The notes under the pieces were generated by a model, which saw only the letters and a program-made list of their open reading frames with translations, was not told the origin of the DNA and did no database searches. A stretch of DNA of 64,000 nt, taken from contig JAFYQK010000024.1 in assembly GCA_017547165.1 (NCBI GenBank), positions 1 through 64,000 on the forward strand, read 5' to 3'. The stretch comes from Bacteroidaceae bacterium. GTDB lineage: Bacteria; Bacteroidota; Bacteroidia; Bacteroidales; Bacteroidaceae. Position numbers and translations under genes: made by a program. This document shows positions 52,765 through 61,610 of the stretch, piece after piece (positions within the stretch are counted from its first letter, which is position 1; each line of letters starts with the position of its first letter).

Positions 52765-55137
52765 TCACTCCGTCTTAATGCTCTCCACCGGATTGCGACG
52801 GGCAACCTTTAGGGTTTGCCATGCTATGGAGATGAGGGCAAGGAGCAGAGTCAGCACTACGGACAGAGCAAGTGCCCACCAGGTGGAGTCTATACGGTTG
52901 GGGAAGAGTTCAAGGTACATCTGCGTTGCCTTCAGGGCGAGAGGCATAGAGAGCAGAGCCGCCAAGAGCGAGAGCAGGATGAAGGGGCGTGCCAATTGCC
53001 ATGAGGCACCCGCCACCGATGCACCCATCACTTTGCGGAGGGCTATCTGCTTGCTCTGCTGCTCGGTGTAACTGATGGACATGGCAAAGAGGCCAAAGGC
53101 GGAAATCAGCACGGAGACGAACATGAAGCACAGAACTATCAGGAGCAGGCTCTCCAGTTCCTCCATGGGTTCGGCAAGGATGTCGTCCACGGTGCGGATG
53201 TAGAAGTCCTTTTCTACTCCGCATGCCTCCTTCGTTACGGCACGGCATGTTTCCTGCATCTGATTGATGCTCTCCTCCACGTCCTTCATGCCTTCTTCGG
53301 AGAGTTCCACCATCATGCTTGCGGAACGGGAGGGATTCATCATTACGGCAATGATATTGTGTCCGTCGGCCATGGAGTTGCCAACGACGGGATTAAACGA
53401 ACGATAGTCCTTGATGACACCACAAACGGGATAACTGGCCGTGCCCGATACCTGACCGCCCACAAGGGGATTGTCGGCACTTACGCTATACCTGTCGCGC
53501 GTGTCCTCTGTAACGTAATGCTTGCCGTCTTCGGGGGCACTGTACTGCTCCACTATCTCGAAACCGAGCATGCTCATGCAAGTTGTATCCATTGCGGAAT
53601 AGAAGGTCCATGAAGTCACAGTTTCATCAGTGCTGCCCTTTTCCTTCACTCCGTTTGTCTGGCATTGCCATGGCATGTTCATTGCCCAGCCGATGCGCTT
53701 TACTTGTGGCATGGCCAACAGACGGTCGCGGATGGGAGTCAGTTGTTCCACATTGAAAGAATACGTATAACACTCTATCTCCGCCAGCCCTTCCGTACGA
53801 TAACCCATGGGCAGGGTGGCAAGATGGTGCATCTGTACAAGCATGACGAGGCCTATAGCTACGAGGGTGGTGCTGATGAGGTTCTGCACCACGATGAACA
53901 CACGGCTCAGGCGCATCTTGCTCTGGAAGCGGAACGAACCCTTCACCACATCGATGGGCTTGAAGCGAGCCACTATCACCGCAGGAATCAGGCCTGCCAC
54001 CAACGACACCACCAGAAGTAGGGCTATGGCCGCCAGAATGGAGAAGAAGTCGCCAAAGAGGGGTATTTCCAAATCAATCAACTCCTCAAACCACGGGCGC
54101 ATAATCAATGCCACCATGCATCCGAACACAAAGCACCCTGCCGTAAACACCAGCGACTCCAGCAGGTTGCGCCCCACGGCCTCTGCCATGCTATCGCCCA
54201 AAAGGCGACGTGTAGCTATCTCCTTGGCACGCTTGCCAATGAGGGCCGTAGTGAGGTTGACGTAGTTGAACATGGCAGACACAAGGAGCACCAATGCCAC
54301 GCACACCAGTATCCACACCATTGTGGCATCGCTATGCCGGAAACCTGAGTTGGTGGCAATGTTGCAGAAATAGAATTCGTTCAAAGGGGTAAGCGACACT
54401 CCGCCCAGGAAACTTCCGTCCTTGGGCTCACGTGTCCAGAACATGTTCCAAACCTCCATATACTTATCCAGCAAGGCTTCCTTTACCTCCTCCACGGATG
54501 CACCCTCGTTCAGGGTGACGAAGGTGACGATGGAACCGAAGTTTTCCATCCATGCACGGCTTTGCTCCTCCACGAGCATGGAATAGAATATCTCCGAACG
54601 TGTGAAGATGTCATCCTCGTCAAAGGTCTCCATCACACCAACGATGGTCAGCGGTTCCTCCTGCCCCAACAGGGTTATAGTCTTGCCTATGGGTTCCTCG
54701 TCGGGAAAGGCTCTTTTGGCGAACTCCTCGCTCACGAGGATGTCCGTGGGCGATGCCAGCACCTTCTTGCGGTCGCATCCGCGCAGTTCATAGTCGAAAT
54801 ACTGAAAGAAAGTGCTGTCCAGGGCCATGGCATTGGTGGAGAATCCGTTCTCTCCCACCTTCACGTCCCACGGACGTATGCCGCCGACACGCGTGTAGCC
54901 CTTTATCTGCGGTATCTTGGGACAGATCTCGGGGCCAGTGCCCACCGTCAGGGCTGCCAAACTGTGCGAACCCATCACATAGAGCTTGTCCGCCATAGTT
55001 TGCGTCTTGCCCACCATATACTCTTTACGTGCATGCGAGGCAAGCAGAATGACAAAGCCCAGAGCCACGGCAAGGCCGAAGACCTGTATGGCGGTGTATA
55101 GTTTGTTGCGCTTTAGAAAAACAAAATATGATTTCAT
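52765..55137 (-). CDS. ABC transporter permease, FtsX/MacB type
   Basis: 790 residues, two FtsX-type permease modules with about eight membrane helices and two MacB-like periplasmic domains. N-terminal helix (about 14-34) then a large periplasmic domain; helices near 275-420 and 665-790. Such exporters move peptides, lipoproteins or toxic compounds outward. It follows its ATPase gene by 54 bp, in which a 14-bp duplication lies. Confidence 0.88.
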   Translation of the reverse strand: MKSYFVFLKRNKLYTAIQVFGLAVALGFVILLASHARKEYMVGKTQTMADKLYVMGSHSLAALTVGTGPEICPKIPQIKGYTRVGGIRPWDVKVGENGFSTNAMALDSTFFQYFDYELRGCDRKKVLASPTDILVSEEFAKRAFPDEEPIGKTITLLGQEEPLTIVGVMETFDEDDIFTRSEIFYSMLVEEQSRAWMENFGSIVTFVTLNEGASVEEVKEALLDKYMEVWNMFWTREPKDGSFLGGVSLTPLNEFYFCNIATNSGFRHSDATMVWILVCVALVLLVSAMFNYVNLTTALIGKRAKEIATRRLLGDSMAEAVGRNLLESLVFTAGCFVFGCMVALIMRPWFEELIDLEIPLFGDFFSILAAIALLLVVSLVAGLIPAVIVARFKPIDVVKGSFRFQSKMRLSRVFIVVQNLISTTLVAIGLVMLVQMHHLATLPMGYRTEGLAEIECYTYSFNVEQLTPIRDRLLAMPQVKRIGWAMNMPWQCQTNGVKEKGSTDETVTSWTFYSAMDTTCMSMLGFEIVEQYSAPEDGKHYVTEDTRDRYSVSADNPLVGGQVSGTASYPVCGVIKDYRSFNPVVGNSMADGHNIIAVMMNPSRSASMMVELSEEGMKDVEESINQMQETCRAVTKEACGVEKDFYIRTVDDILAEPMEELESLLLIVLCFMFVSVLISAFGLFAMSISYTEQQSKQIALRKVMGASVAGASWQLARPFILLSLLAALLSMPLALKATQMYLELFPNRIDSTWWALALSVVLTLLLALISIAWQTLKVARRNPVESIKTE

Positions 55138-55145
55138 CTTATATT

Positions 55146-55173
55146 AGATTACAGAGTACAGATTACAAAGTAC
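55146..55173. repeat. 14-bp tandem duplication
   Basis: AGATTACAGAGTAC followed by AGATTACAAAGTAC, one mismatch, in the gap between the ATPase and permease genes. Confidence 0.7.
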
Positions 55174-55191
55174 AAATTCGCTAATCGTTCA

Positions 55192-55872
55192 CTAAAGAAT
55201 GTCCATAACATTCTCCACCACCTGACCGTCGAAGAGGTTTACTATGCGATGGGCATAGGTGGCATCGTGACGCGAGTGTGTCACCATCACTATGGTTGTT
55301 CCCTCGGCATTGAGCTGACGGAGCAGTTCCATTGTCTCCTTGCCATTCTTTGAGTCGAGATTACCCGTTGGCTCGTCGGCAAGAATCAGCTTGGGCTTAC
55401 CCACCACGGCACGCGCTATAGCAACACGCTGCTGCTGACCACCCGAGAGTTGCTGGGGATAGTGCTTGGCACGATGGCTCATGTTCACCCTACGCAGAAT
55501 ATCCAGAACCCTCTGCTTGCGCTCGCTCTTGGGCACATCAAGGTATTTCAGTTGCAATTCCACATTCTCCTCCACGGTGAGTTCGTCAATTAGGTTGAAA
55601 CTCTGAAACACGAAGCCTATGCGTCCCTTGCGCAGACGAGTGCGCTCGCGCTCCTTCATACCTGCCACTTCCTCGTTGCAGAGCCAATACTTGCCACCAT
55701 CTGCATTGTCCAAGAGGCCTAATATATTTAATAATGTGGACTTGCCACAACCCGAAGGTCCCATGATGGCAACAAACTCGCCTTCGTTGACCTCCATACT
55801 GACACCGTTCAGCGCAACGGTCTCCACCTCGGTGGTACGGAATGACTTTACAAGATTTTCTATTTTAATCAT
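55192..55872 (-). CDS. ABC transporter ATPase, LolD/MacB type
   Basis: 226 residues. Walker A GPSGCGKST at about 38-46, signature LSGGQQQRVAIARA, Walker B LILADEPTGNLDS. Partner of the permease gene downstream. A TATCTTTG -7 element lies about 100 bases upstream on the minus strand (55983-55976), divergent from the two-component system. Confidence 0.92.
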   Translation of the reverse strand: MIKIENLVKSFRTTEVETVALNGVSMEVNEGEFVAIMGPSGCGKSTLLNILGLLDNADGGKYWLCNEEVAGMKERERTRLRKGRIGFVFQSFNLIDELTVEENVELQLKYLDVPKSERKQRVLDILRRVNMSHRAKHYPQQLSGGQQQRVAIARAVVGKPKLILADEPTGNLDSKNGKETMELLRQLNAEGTTIVMVTHSRHDATYAHRIVNLFDGQVVENVMDIL

Positions 55873-55975
55873 AGTTTTAGGGATTTGTTTAGGGTTTAGA
55901 GAGGAGGGAAGAAGAGGGAATAGGAGTTTACTAGTTTCTCGTTTTCGTCTTAGTTTTCGTCATCGCTCTCCACCG

Positions 55976-55983
55976 CAAAGATA
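55976..55983 (-). promoter_or_regulatory. -7 element of the ABC transporter operon
   Basis: TATCTTTG on the minus strand; no clear TTTG at -33. The divergent regulator gene lies about 190 bp away, so this promoter could be its target. Confidence 0.4.
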
Positions 55984-56133
55984 TGGCATAAATGTTGTTT
56001 GCTGATAGAGAAATTAGCGTGAAATGAGCGATTGTAAAGAAATTACACACTACTCTGTATGAAAATCATACACTTTCCAATAGGGGTATCATCTTGTTGG
56101 GGCAAAGAGGTGAAAACATTCACAACTTTTCCT

Positions 56134-56141
56134 TAACTTTG
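56134..56141 (+). promoter_or_regulatory. -7 element of the two-component operon
   Basis: TAACTTTG, 28 bases before the response regulator ATG; no clear -33 TTTG. Confidence 0.45.
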
Positions 56142-56169
56142 CACCATACACATATAGACACACACACTT

Positions 56170-56691
56170 ATGAAAGACTATGGCACCATATTGGTGGTGG
56201 ACGACAATCCCGCCATACTCACCGCGGCAAAACTATGTCTGCAAGGCGTGTTCAAGAAGGTTATGACACTACCCTCGCCCAACAACCTGCTTGCTACCAT
56301 GAATCAGGAGAGCATAGATATTGTTCTGCTGGATATGAACTTCACTATGGGAGTAAATTCGGGGCAGGACGGGTTGCTATGGCTACGAAGCATACATAAG
56401 TTGCACCCCGATGTACCCGTGGTGCTCATCACCGCCTATGCCGATATAAAGTTGGCGGTGAGGGGACTGAAGAGCGGTGCGGCCGACTTTGTGACCAAGC
56501 CCTGGGACAACGAAGAACTGATACGCGTGCTGAAAGATGCTATAGACAAGAGCAAGGAGGTAGTACCACTGGAGGAGGTGGAGATGGCGCACATCCACCG
56601 TGTCCTGGAGAAATGCCACGGCAATATCAGCAAGGCAGCAGAGATGCTGGGCATCACACGACAAACCCTTTATGCCAAGATAAAGAAATGA
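56170..56691 (+). CDS. Response regulator, receiver plus Fis-type HTH, no AAA+ domain
   Basis: 173 residues. Receiver with D11/D12, phospho-acceptor D55, T88 and K110. A short linker leads directly to a Fis-type helix-turn-helix (about 133-173: VLEKCHGNISKAAEMLGITRQTLYAKI). NtrC-type regulators have a central sigma-54 ATPase of about 240 residues between such parts; here it is absent, as in the RegA/ActR group. The histidine kinase gene overlaps its stop by 4 bp (ATGA). Confidence 0.88.
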   Translation: MKDYGTILVVDDNPAILTAAKLCLQGVFKKVMTLPSPNNLLATMNQESIDIVLLDMNFTMGVNSGQDGLLWLRSIHKLHPDVPVVLITAYADIKLAVRGLKSGAADFVTKPWDNEELIRVLKDAIDKSKEVVPLEEVEMAHIHRVLEKCHGNISKAAEMLGITRQTLYAKIKK

Positions 56692-57545
56692 CAACATATC
56701 ACATACACATCATCTGCACGGCATTGGTGGTGCTGATTGTTATAGTGGGCATAGTATGGTTCTACCGCCATCAGTGCCTACTTCGCGAACGAGCACATCT
56801 GATGCACGAGGCCATAAGAAACCGCGACTTCAGTTTCCGTCTGCCCGTAAAGGGATTGTTCTTTGGAGAGCGTGCCCTGCAGGAGACGGTGAACAACTTG
56901 AGTCAGGACATCAACACACTGGTGGCACAGAACGAGATAGAGTCGTGGCAAAAGTTGACCCGTGTGCTCACGCACGAGATAATGAATGCCGCGGCACCCA
57001 TCTGCAGCATCAGCCAGACATTCCTTTCGGCACCCGACATCAAGGGCAGCGTCTACGAGGAAGGCATCAAGGCCATATACCAGACAAGCAAGGGTATGTC
57101 CAACTTTGTGGAGAACTTCCGTAAGATAACGATGATTCAGGAACCTATCATAACCGAGGTGAACCTGCGCACACTCTTCGAGTCGCTTAAGTGTATGTAC
57201 TCCGATGCCAATTGGAATATAGAGGACAGCACCGACCGCAATATTATGGCGGATGAGGATATGCTACGACAGGTGCTCATAAACATAGTGAAGAATGCCA
57301 TCGAGGCTGGTGCCGACAAGATAGATGTACGCTATGGCACCGCCCTGCAAATAAGCAACAACGGCACTCCCATACCTGCCGATGTGGCACGCGAGATATT
57401 CATTCCCTTCTTTACCACAAAGAGCCACGGTTCGGGCATAGGTCTGTCACTCTCGCGCCAGATGCTCATAAAGCAAGGCATGAACCTGCAACTGGCCGAA
57501 CGTCCCATTGCCGGCTATCACACCACATTCGTCATCAGTATTTAA
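56688..57545 (+). CDS. Sensor histidine kinase
   Basis: 285 residues from the ATG that overlaps the regulator stop (ATGA); the longer open frame from 56613 lies inside the regulator. One membrane helix (about 5-27), short linker, H box TRVLTHEIMNAAAP with H96, N box NIVKNAIEAG, G boxes SNNGTPIP and GSGIGLSL. No sensory domain, so signals may be sensed through the membrane segment or the adjacent ABC exporter. Convergent with the YgbA_NO gene, sharing 11 bp. Confidence 0.9.
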   Translation: MTTYHIHIICTALVVLIVIVGIVWFYRHQCLLRERAHLMHEAIRNRDFSFRLPVKGLFFGERALQETVNNLSQDINTLVAQNEIESWQKLTRVLTHEIMNAAAPICSISQTFLSAPDIKGSVYEEGIKAIYQTSKGMSNFVENFRKITMIQEPIITEVNLRTLFESLKCMYSDANWNIEDSTDRNIMADEDMLRQVLINIVKNAIEAGADKIDVRYGTALQISNNGTPIPADVAREIFIPFFTTKSHGSGIGLSLSRQMLIKQGMNLQLAERPIAGYHTTFVISI

Positions 57546-58035
57546 TTTTGGACATAAGGAAGTCCCACAAGTGCCTTATGGCAAAAACAGGATTGTGCAA
57601 GAGCATGCGAGGACCGGAATAGCGCATAACCTGACGTATCTGTTGGCGCATAGCAGGCTTATAGCAATGCACTGGGCAACGAGTGCAACTGGGTTTATCC
57701 TCGCCAAACTTGCAATGCTCCAGACGCTTGTGGGCATAATCCAACAAGGCCTGGCACTGAGGGCAGAGAGGGGGAACGGGGAGAGGTGAGTGTGGAACGG
57801 TGAGCGGATGAGCGGATGAGCGTTTGGCAGGAATAGGAGAAATCGGAGTAATCGGAGTAATCGGAGTACTCTGAGAACTCAGAGAACTCAGAGTATTCAG
57901 ATTATTCAGATTACTCGGATTACTCGGACAATTCTGACTCTCCCTATAGTTTTCAGTTTTTGTATGCTTCTTCCCCTTGCAATAGAGGCGTATCATGGCC
58001 TCTACCGTCTGCTTTTCTGTCTCTATCTTGCTCAT
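57535..58035 (-). CDS. YgbA_NO (nitrous oxide-stimulated promoter) family protein with repeat insert
   Basis: About 166 residues from Met at 58035 (MSKIETEKQTVEAMIRLYC); the open frame continues to 58086. Family core: LYC near 18, then CPQC, CKFGEDKPSCTRCPVHCYKPAMR and MRYSGPRMLLHNP. The cysteine set suggests a metal or Fe-S site; in enterobacteria the family responds to nitric oxide. A Ser/Pro/Thr/Asn-rich insert of about 65 residues separates the N-terminal helix from the cysteine core and is coded by a 9-bp microsatellite. Confidence 0.8.
   Translation of the reverse strand: MSKIETEKQTVEAMIRLYCKGKKHTKTENYRESQNCPSNPSNLNNLNTLSSLSSQSTPITPITPISPIPAKRSSAHPLTVPHSPLPVPPLCPQCQALLDYAHKRLEHCKFGEDKPSCTRCPVHCYKPAMRQQIRQVMRYSGPRMLLHNPVFAIRHLWDFLMSKIKY
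57832..57939. repeat. 9-bp microsatellite, 12 units, inside a coding region
   Basis: Twelve consecutive 9-bp units of the type A(A/C)TC(G/A)GA(G/T)T, the best being AATCGGAGT three times in a row, spanning exactly 108 bp. Length changes by whole units keep the frame, giving protein repeats such as TPI and SSL/NNL triplets. Confidence 0.9.
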
Positions 58036-58167
58036 AATGTGTTTTCCGGTTTCCATCCACCCCCTCCCCCCTTCGGGGTACTCCACCCTGTCTCAGGGGG
58101 AGAAAGTGGGTGATAGCATTAGCAGTTTTCCTTTTTATTCGCTTCGACTCATCAAGCTAAAGCAAGT

Positions 58168-58203
58168 CCGTTTTCACCTTTCCGTTTTCACCTTTCCGTT
58201 TTT
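58168..58203. repeat. 14-bp tandem repeat at the receptor gene 3' end
   Basis: CCGTTTTCACCTTT twice (58168-58181 and 58182-58195) plus a partial third copy. Read on the minus strand it codes the last residues NGKVKTER of the TonB receptor. Confidence 0.85.
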
Positions 58204-60168
58204 CCAGAGTCTTTCCACATCCACACTGATGCCAGCCATAAGGTTTATGCCCAGGGTGACGGGAGAATTGAAATAGTATACCTCGGGAGCATAGTTGAAG
58301 ACATTGTCCAAAGCGATGTTCAGGCTTACGGCCTTGCCAAGGCGGTTCTGCAACTGAAGTTTCCAGATGGTATAGGCAGGGTTGTGCACATGTCGGGTGG
58401 CAAAGGGATAGTCCATCTGCATAGTTTCATAATCCACGGACGAGAGCACACGACCCAGCACGGAGAAGGTGGTGCCATAGAATGAGGTCCATTGCTTGTC
58501 CCAATCAAGACGAAGGTTGAACGAGTGAGGACGGGCAGGACAATATGGTGTCATACCGCCTTGTGAGAGCCATTCGCGTGTGAAGACATAGTTAGCACGA
58601 GCCTTCAGGCTATGTCCGCCATCCAATGTCCATCGTGCCTGGGCAAGAAAGTCAATGCCAAGCACCTGCGCACTGGGCAGGTTCATATACTGGATGTAGT
58701 ATTCGCCCATAGAGCCCTGTTGTGGTGCGGTGGAGGTTATCCTGTCGCTGATGTCGTTGTATGATACTGAAGCAGAGAGGTTGTAGTTCTTCCAGGCATA
58801 TTCGGCAGACAGATTGACATTGTGCGAGCGCTCCGCCACGAGGTTCTCATTACCTTTTATATATATATCGCCCACCATATTGAAGTAGGAATACTTCTCC
58901 TTTAGCGTAGGCGCACGGAAACCTCCGGCATAACCGCCACGCAAGGTCAAGGCATCGAGTTTGTAGCACAGGGCCAGTTTGCCGGTCAGTTGCGAAGAAG
59001 CCTTGCCATCGGAAAGACAATCCCATCGCAAGGCACCAATCACCTCCCAACGCTTGCCAAGGAAGCAATCGTACTGGGCAAAGAGGTCGCCCGTGTGCTG
59101 CACCCTCCCCACTCCATCGGCAAACTGATATGTGCGGAGATAATCGCGCATATAATCGCCACCAACGGTGAGAATGTCCTTGGTGCGCAGAGTACGGTTG
59201 TACATCGTGCGAACGGACATCTGCAAATTGCGATAGTCGAGCACATCGGTTCCCCAGAGATGGAGGAAGTCCGACTTGTCGTACTGGTCGTATGAGGCAG
59301 ACACATCAAGGAAATCCTTCTTTGAAATGGTGTACTCTGCCTTGAGGCCTCCAGAGAAGTCACGGCATCGCTCGTAGACATCGATGTCGGTGGTCATCTC
59401 CTTGAAGAAATAACCTGCACGGGCGGTAAGTTTCAGGTTGTCAATGGGTGTGTACTGAAGTTTGTCCTTCACACTGAGAGTGGTACCACCATACACGCGT
59501 CGGAACTCGCAATCGTCGGCATAGTCCATGCACACGGTATAGTTGTCCACCGAGGTGTATTGCATATCCAGCATATTGCCAACCCTACCCTGCTTCAAGC
59601 CGAAAACACCACCATAGCGTTGCTCGCGATGGTCGGCAAGACGCGCATTGAGGTTGAGCGACCAAGGTTCTTGGGCACTACGCGTGATGATGTTTATCAC
59701 ACCACCCACGGCGCCGGCACCATAGAGGGCTGATTGCGCACCGCGAACTATCTCTATGCGCTCCACATTGTTCATGTCTATGCGCGAGAAGTCGACATTC
59801 TCCATTGTCTCGCCAGCCAGACGCTCGCCATCCACAAGAATGAGCACACTCTGTCCGGCAAAGCCACCAACGTTCATGTTCAGTTTCTGGTTCATGGAGT
59901 ATGTAAACTCCACACCAGGCAGTTCCTGTTGAAGAAGGTCGCGCAGGTCTGTGGCATCGGTTTGTGCAATGTCCTTCCTGCTGATGACACGCGTGAGCAC
60001 AGGAGTGTCCTTGAGCGAGCGAGGTGTGCGTGTGGCGGTGATGACCAGTTCGCCCATATCCACATAACTGGTTGTATCTATGCTCATAGTATGTGCGTGA
60101 GCACCAAGAGAAATGGCACACACAAGCACTATGGCAAGACAGTGGCGATATATACTGGTCAGTTTCAT
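58174..60168 (-). CDS. hmuR: TonB-dependent heme receptor, HmuR-like
   Basis: 664 residues. Signal peptide (1-25), plug domain with LRDLLQQELPGVEF and ALYGAGAVGGVINIITR, then a 22-strand barrel. FRAP (GGFRAPTLKE) and NENL stand where heme receptors have YRAP and NPDL. It lies downstream of a HmuY-like gene, supporting heme or hemoprotein uptake. The C-terminus continues past a typical barrel end (LMAGISVDVERLW) into NGKVKTER, coded by a 14-bp repeat; receptors normally end with an aromatic residue. Confidence 0.88.
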   Translation of the reverse strand: MKLTSIYRHCLAIVLVCAISLGAHAHTMSIDTTSYVDMGELVITATRTPRSLKDTPVLTRVISRKDIAQTDATDLRDLLQQELPGVEFTYSMNQKLNMNVGGFAGQSVLILVDGERLAGETMENVDFSRIDMNNVERIEIVRGAQSALYGAGAVGGVINIITRSAQEPWSLNLNARLADHREQRYGGVFGLKQGRVGNMLDMQYTSVDNYTVCMDYADDCEFRRVYGGTTLSVKDKLQYTPIDNLKLTARAGYFFKEMTTDIDVYERCRDFSGGLKAEYTISKKDFLDVSASYDQYDKSDFLHLWGTDVLDYRNLQMSVRTMYNRTLRTKDILTVGGDYMRDYLRTYQFADGVGRVQHTGDLFAQYDCFLGKRWEVIGALRWDCLSDGKASSQLTGKLALCYKLDALTLRGGYAGGFRAPTLKEKYSYFNMVGDIYIKGNENLVAERSHNVNLSAEYAWKNYNLSASVSYNDISDRITSTAPQQGSMGEYYIQYMNLPSAQVLGIDFLAQARWTLDGGHSLKARANYVFTREWLSQGGMTPYCPARPHSFNLRLDWDKQWTSFYGTTFSVLGRVLSSVDYETMQMDYPFATRHVHNPAYTIWKLQLQNRLGKAVSLNIALDNVFNYAPEVYYFNSPVTLGINLMAGISVDVERLWKNGKVKTER

Positions 60169-60223
60169 TGACTATGTTTTTATGTCTGCATGTTCAATAG
60201 GCAAAACAGAGGTCGTCAGTTTT

Positions 60224-60251
60224 CCGTTTTCACCTTTCCGTTTTCACCTTT
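60224..60251. repeat. 14-bp tandem repeat just after the HmuY-like gene
   Basis: CCGTTTTCACCTTT twice, identical to the pair at 58168-58195, ending exactly at the stop of the HmuY-like gene. Confidence 0.85.
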
Positions 60252-61009
60252 CAATACGGATATACAACATCTATGGTGAGGAAACCCTTCGTTCCGGCCT
60301 CGCTCATATAACTTCTCAAGCGTAGGGCAGCCACGGTATCGTCGTCCATACGAAGGAGATAGACACGATTGGATGCCTCGTACTTTGGTGGTGGCGTGGA
60401 GAAATCCATCCTTACCCACTCCGTCAGCACAAGGTTGACATCGGAGGTCTGGTACCATATCTTGTGATCGAACATGGAGGAGAAGTCCACTATGCACTGA
60501 TGCATGGTCCATTGGTCGGACACGAAAGCCTCATCGGCAAAGGTTTGTGAAGAGGATGGCAGGTCGGCAATGCTATGATAATCGGTACGAAGCACCGCAC
60601 CGCCATTGGTGCGCACATCAAAATGATGTATGGCCATATCCCATGCCTCGGGTTCGGGTTGGGTGTCCACCGGTCTCAACTCCAATTGCTCATAGCGCGA
60701 ACCATAAACACTATATTTTGCCCACTGACTTTTGCCATCCCACTCGCCTGTGAGTGAAGTGGGTATAGGCATAGTGGTGATGGTGCGACGGTGCAGGTCG
60801 AGATATATCCACTCGTCATAATCCCTGGCATCGAGCACTATGGAGAAACGGTTGGGAGTATCGCCCTGATTGAAACCTAATTGCAGGGACTCATCGCTTG
60901 GCGGCTCATCGTAGATACCATCAAACAAACCATTGCACCCTGTCAGAAGGCACGAAGCCAGACAGAGTGCAAGGGTATGCTTAAACTTGTATCCGAGTGC
61001 TTGCAACAT
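60251..61009 (-). CDS. hmuY: HmuY-like heme-binding lipoprotein
   Basis: 252 residues. Lipobox LTGC, then a HmuY-type beta fold: EWIYLDLHRRTITTM, AWDMAIHHFDVRTNGGA, and a C-terminal YLLRMDDDTVAALRLRSY...TIDVVYPY. HmuY captures heme on the cell surface and hands it to HmuR. The start shares an A with the stop of the upstream gene (TAATG), so translation is coupled. Which His or Met binds iron cannot be fixed by eye. Confidence 0.85.
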   Translation of the reverse strand: MLQALGYKFKHTLALCLASCLLTGCNGLFDGIYDEPPSDESLQLGFNQGDTPNRFSIVLDARDYDEWIYLDLHRRTITTMPIPTSLTGEWDGKSQWAKYSVYGSRYEQLELRPVDTQPEPEAWDMAIHHFDVRTNGGAVLRTDYHSIADLPSSSQTFADEAFVSDQWTMHQCIVDFSSMFDHKIWYQTSDVNLVLTEWVRMDFSTPPPKYEASNRVYLLRMDDDTVAALRLRSYMSEAGTKGFLTIDVVYPY

Positions 61010-61485
61010 TAGTCGATAGATTCAAACTCCTGCTTGATAGAATAAGGCATGCTGCCGTAGCTATATTCCACGGTCAACTCAACATCTCCGTCCCCGTCAA
61101 TCTCACCACTAATGGTTCCTTCTACATACTTGCCATTTTCCTGACGGAAATTATGTTTGGGAAAGAAAACTCCCTTCTCGCCATCAGCTAGTACAGGTAC
61201 ATTTTCAATAACAAAAGCGGTGATTTTCATTTCCTGACCATTGAAATTATATACCGTTGATGGCAAGGTTACATCTACATAATCGTCTGCAACAGCATCA
61301 ATACTGATACGAACTTCATCATTAAGTGGAGTGAAAGGAAAAATTGGAGGCAGATTTACCATATTGGTAACACGGCGAACAGTATAGTTTCCGTCTGCCC
61401 AGCCAGCAACAGAATCTTCAGACGAACAAGAAGCAAATACTATTACACAAAGAAGAGCCATGCTCAACTGAAATAACTTTTTCAT
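61009..61485 (-). CDS. Calycin-like lipoprotein
   Basis: 158 residues. Lipobox FASC with Cys at about 20, then a beta-barrel pattern ending GTISGEIDGDGDVELTVEYSYGSMPYSIKQEF, matching the calycin-like domain family seen next to HmuY genes in Bacteroidales. Likely surface-exposed and binding a small hydrophobic ligand or heme. It resembles the next gene upstream, especially in Y.YGSMP[YF]. Confidence 0.75.
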   Translation of the reverse strand: MKKLFQLSMALLCVIVFASCSSEDSVAGWADGNYTVRRVTNMVNLPPIFPFTPLNDEVRISIDAVADDYVDVTLPSTVYNFNGQEMKITAFVIENVPVLADGEKGVFFPKHNFRQENGKYVEGTISGEIDGDGDVELTVEYSYGSMPYSIKQEFESID

Positions 61486-61610
61486 TCCTTTTATATTTTT
61501 GTTTGTTTATTGTTTATTTTTGCATTACGAGGCCTTTGTCAAGACAATACGACGTCAAGGCTTATATGATACGACGAATGAGGCGAGACGATACTATGAC
61601 TTTTTCTGCC

